This document shows, in pieces, positions 5,351 through 6,909 of a stretch of DNA of 6,909 nt. Under the pieces are notes generated by a model. It made no database searches. It was not told the DNA's origin and worked only from the letters and a program-made list of their open reading frames with translations. The first letter of the stretch is position 1. Each line of letters starts with the position of its first letter. Position numbers and translations under genes: made by a program. Source of the stretch: Candidatus Daviesbacteria bacterium GW2011_GWA2_42_7 (GTDB taxonomy: Bacteria; Patescibacteriota; Microgenomatia; Daviesbacterales; UBA10151); NCBI GenBank assembly GCA_000997105.1, contig LCEJ01000030.1, positions 1 to 6,909 on the forward strand. Reading direction: 5' to 3'.

Positions 5351-5379
5351 ATTATAGCAGGGTTCAAGGCAAAAATCAA
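5351..5379 (-). promoter_or_regulatory. Promoter of the M23 peptidase gene
   Basis: On the minus strand TTGATT (5379-5374) and a perfect TATAAT (5356-5351) are separated by 17 bp. Expected start of transcription is near 5344, giving a leader of about 26 bases. It faces away from the promoter at 5392-5400, and the two share about 40 bp. Confidence 0.65.
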
Positions 5380-5391
5380 ATCTCCGAGGTC

Positions 5392-5400
5392 TGGTATAAT
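5392..5400 (+). promoter_or_regulatory. Extended -10 promoter of the PEGA/SH3 gene
   Basis: TGGTATAAT is a perfect extended -10 element (TGn followed by TATAAT at 5395-5400). No good -35 is present at the right distance (A-rich bases at 5372-5377), which is usual for extended -10 promoters. Expected start near 5407 leaves a leader of about 12 bases with at most a weak purine stretch AAGAGA (5407-5412) before the ATG at 5419. Confidence 0.6.
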
Positions 5401-5418
5401 TCTTCTAAGAGAATTTTA

Positions 5419-6219
5419 ATGAAAAAAACACTTCTTTTTTCTTTGATTATCGTAAGCGCTTTGATACTGGGAGCCCGTCTGGGGTTTAAACCGGCAGCAG
5501 AAGCCTTAGGGTTTAAAGAAAAAGCGGGGCTTAAGATTACTGCAGTTCCTGAGGCGATGGTGTCTATTGACGGTGTAGCTGTAGGTAAAACCCCCTATCA
5601 AAGCGAAGATTTGAAGGTTGGTAGCTTAAAGGTGAGGTTGGAGGGTGGAGGTGGGGCCTGGGAGGGCTCGGTTAAACTTACAAACGGGACCCTTTCGGTT
5701 GTCGGCAGAGAGCTTGCTGCAAATACTGCTTCGGCTTCAGGAGAGATTTTAACTTTGGATTCCGGAAAGGGGGTTACGATTACATCAATTCCTGATGGGG
5801 CTGGTGTAGAAATTGACGGGAAAACATATGGAGTTACTCCTTTGGTAGTTTCCGATATAGTGCCCGGTGACCACACTTTTATCTTAAGCCACGCAAATTT
5901 TACCAAACGCAGTATCAAGGCGGTATTGCCTCAAAATATGTCTTTGATGATCGCGGTTGATTTAGCGGTTTCCGAGGCAGAAGCAGTGAATTTCCCGGTC
6001 CCACAGGTTATAGCCGCTACGAAATTAATAATCAAGCAAACCCCGACAGGGTTTTTACGGGTGAGGGATAAACCTAACCTTTCCGGTGCCGAGATAGGGA
6101 GGCTTTCTGCGGGTGATAGTGTTGTCCAACTTGAGGAGCTTTCAGGATGGGTTAAGATAAGGTTGGAAAATAGCACTGAAGGATATATCTCTTCCCAATA
6201 CGTCCAAAAACAGCTATAG
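5419..6219 (+). CDS. Exported protein with two PEGA repeats and a C-terminal bacterial SH3 domain
   Basis: A 266-residue protein. Residues 1-20 (MKKTLLFSLIIVSALILGA) are a signal peptide or N-terminal anchor without a lipobox cysteine. Two PEGA-type repeats follow: residues about 38-95, with ITAVPEAMVSIDGVAVGKTPYQ, and about 118-183, with ITSIPDGAGVEIDGKTYGVTPLVV...PGDHTFILSHANF; PEGA domains are small beta-rich modules of surface proteins. The C-terminal SH3 type 3 domain covers about 205-263 (GFLRVRDKPNLSGAEIGRLSAGDSVVQLEELSGWVKIRLENSTEGYISSQYV), a module that often binds cell-wall peptides. Together these suggest an envelope anchor or scaffold, perhaps linked to the divergent M23 peptidase, though that link is inference. 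Start: ATG 5419 follows the extended -10 promoter and gives a clean signal peptide. Confidence 0.9.
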   Translation: MKKTLLFSLIIVSALILGARLGFKPAAEALGFKEKAGLKITAVPEAMVSIDGVAVGKTPYQSEDLKVGSLKVRLEGGGGAWEGSVKLTNGTLSVVGRELAANTASASGEILTLDSGKGVTITSIPDGAGVEIDGKTYGVTPLVVSDIVPGDHTFILSHANFTKRSIKAVLPQNMSLMIAVDLAVSEAEAVNFPVPQVIAATKLIIKQTPTGFLRVRDKPNLSGAEIGRLSAGDSVVQLEELSGWVKIRLENSTEGYISSQYVQKQL

Positions 6220-6255
6220 CTGAGGTTCCCAGGGGAGAATGCCCTGCAGCTTTTT
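6218..6255 (+). terminator. Likely rho-independent terminator after the PEGA/SH3 gene
   Basis: CAGGG (6230-6234) pairs with CCCTG (6242-6246) over a 7-base loop; the stem continues, after a 7-base bulge on the left, with AGCTG (6218-6222) and CAGCT (6247-6251), and runs into five T (6251-6255). The bulge weakens it. The first strand overlaps the stop codon and a perfect 12-bp palindrome CAGCTATAGCTG (6211-6222). A second CAGGG (6256-6260) could pair with the same CCCTG instead. Confidence 0.5.
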
Positions 6256-6259
6256 CAGG

Positions 6260-6298
6260 GTATACGCAGTATACTTTGTTAGAACTTTCTAATATACT
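6260..6298 (+). promoter_or_regulatory. Palindrome-rich promoter region of the P-loop gene
   Basis: GTATAC occurs twice (6260-6265 and 6269-6274), each self-palindromic. A perfect inverted repeat TTAGAA-CT-TTCTAA (6279-6292) follows and runs directly into TATACT (6293-6298, 5 of 6 matches to a -10 box). Transcription would start at about 6304-6306, on or next to the ATG at 6305, so the mRNA would be leaderless. No convincing -35 is seen. The inverted repeat is well placed to be a repressor site; this is inference. Confidence 0.45.
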
Positions 6299-6304
6299 CC
6301 AGTT

Positions 6305-6844
6305 ATGGTTTACTTGATTGGCGGATCCATAAGAATTGGTAAAAGTAATTTGGCGCATAAAATTCTTCAAAAGAAACAAATATCTGTAATCAGTACTGAC
6401 GTTATTATTGGACTGTTAAAAGACTATGTAAAAAAAGATTTTAATGACCCTCGACCAAATTTTATCCAGAAAGCAGAAAACTTTTATCCTTATCTAAAAG
6501 AATTTATACGAATAAATCTAGTCTTAGGAATGAAAGATTTTGTTTATGAGGGTGACATAATCTTACCTGAACAGGTAACGCTTCTTGCTAAGGAATATAA
6601 AATAAAATCTTGCTTTTTAGGTTTTTCTCATATTAATTTGGCTTTACTTAAAGAACATATTGGTAATCATCAGTGGTTGGACGAATTACTGGAGGATGAA
6701 TTAAATAAGTTACCAGAAAGAATTATGGACACAAGCAAGTTTATCGAAGATGAATGTAAAAAATACCATCTAAAATACTTTGATTTATCAACTGATTATA
6801 ACCGTGAACACGAACTAGCTTATAAGTATCTTTTAGGGGAATAA
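6305..6844 (+). CDS. P-loop NTPase, small-molecule kinase-like (zeta-toxin/AAA-type P-loop superfamily)
   Basis: A 179-residue protein that I place only at superfamily level. It begins almost directly with a Walker A motif GSIRIGKS (residues 7-14, GxxxxGKS), followed by ISTDVI (29-34, a substrate/Mg-binding position like that in small kinases and zeta-type toxins) and VYEGDIILPEQVTLL (80-94), with an Glu-Gly where many such kinases bind substrate. The rest is helical and ends in a KYFDLS...YKYLLGE stretch as in nucleoside/small-molecule kinases. No TM or signal is seen. The substrate is unknown, and no antitoxin-like partner is visible next to it. The gene is much more AT-rich than its neighbours (two sampled 60-base lines had about 22% and 30% G+C, against about 52% in a groEL line), suggesting later arrival. 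The ATG lacks a Shine-Dalgarno. Confidence 0.7.
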   Translation: MVYLIGGSIRIGKSNLAHKILQKKQISVISTDVIIGLLKDYVKKDFNDPRPNFIQKAENFYPYLKEFIRINLVLGMKDFVYEGDIILPEQVTLLAKEYKIKSCFLGFSHINLALLKEHIGNHQWLDELLEDELNKLPERIMDTSKFIEDECKKYHLKYFDLSTDYNREHELAYKYLLGE

Positions 6845-6845
6845 A

Positions 6846-6890
6846 AAGTCCCAACATAGTCAATCAGAGCCAGGACTTATTTGAGATTTT
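6846..6890 (+). terminator. Weak inverted repeat and T-run after the P-loop gene
   Basis: AAGTCC (6846-6851) and GGACTT (6873-6878) are inverted repeats across a 21-base loop, with a T-run at 6887-6891 (ATTTGAGATTTTT context). The loop is long and the stem short, so this may be a weak terminator or nothing. A further AGTCC occurs near the window end (6897-6901). Otherwise bases 6845-6909 show no gene. Confidence 0.25.
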
Positions 6891-6909
6891 TAATATAGTC
6901 CTCTAATTT

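Noticed and set aside
5598..5918. Minus-strand ORFs opposite the PEGA/SH3 gene (5598-5918 and 5931-6176)
   Set aside because: Antisense shadows of a gene with two PEGA repeats and an SH3 domain; the translations are low-complexity.
1..6909. Alternative genetic code with UGA as glycine
   Set aside because: TGA ends the solute-binding and antitoxin genes at sensible places, the latter in an ATGA overlap, so the standard bacterial code fits.

Overview
The window looks like a piece of a small bacterial genome, probably from the Candidate Phyla Radiation (Patescibacteria, perhaps a Microgenomates-type lineage). This is inferred from gene style only: a GroEL with a proline-rich tail instead of a GGM tail, PEGA/SH3 and M23 envelope proteins, tight spacing, CTAG-rich intergenic repeats, and several starts with no clear Shine-Dalgarno. 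TGA is used as a stop (for example in the ATGA overlap at 1131-1134), so the recoded-UGA lineages are unlikely. No marker gene fixes the taxonomy.

Layout. Positions 1-805 hold the 3' part of an extracellular solute-binding protein (ABC import). Its stop is followed after 3 bases by a consensus-like promoter driving a two-gene type II toxin-antitoxin module (Phd/YefM-like antitoxin, RelE/YafQ-like toxin, 847-1406). A 138-bp gap (1407-1544) holds a strong sigma70-type promoter and a structured stretch resembling the 5' domain of tmRNA. Next come the chaperonin genes: groES (1545-1865), an unrecognised 98-residue ORF (1939-2235) and groEL (2245-3864). The groEL-downstream gap (3865-3952) is almost entirely a degenerate 7-bp CTAG repeat running up to the start of a two-TM bacterial PH-domain protein (3953-4549). 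That gene overlaps, tail to tail by 50 bp, a minus-strand M23 peptidase (4500-5318). A compact divergent promoter region (5319-5418) separates the peptidase from a plus-strand exported protein with two PEGA repeats and an SH3 domain (5419-6219). After a likely terminator and a short palindrome-rich region comes a markedly AT-rich P-loop NTPase/kinase-like gene (6305-6844). The last 65 bp hold only a weak inverted repeat.

How the parts relate. The chaperonin genes form the protein-folding unit and probably one transcript. The peptidase and the PEGA/SH3 protein are divergent and both look envelope-facing, so co-regulation is plausible but unproven. The TA module and the AT-rich P-loop gene look like accessory insertions. 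I see no clearly new multi-gene system. The most unusual signals are the heptanucleotide repeat, the tmRNA-like stretch before groES, the extra ORF inside the gro operon, and the near-leaderless promoters at 847 and 6305.
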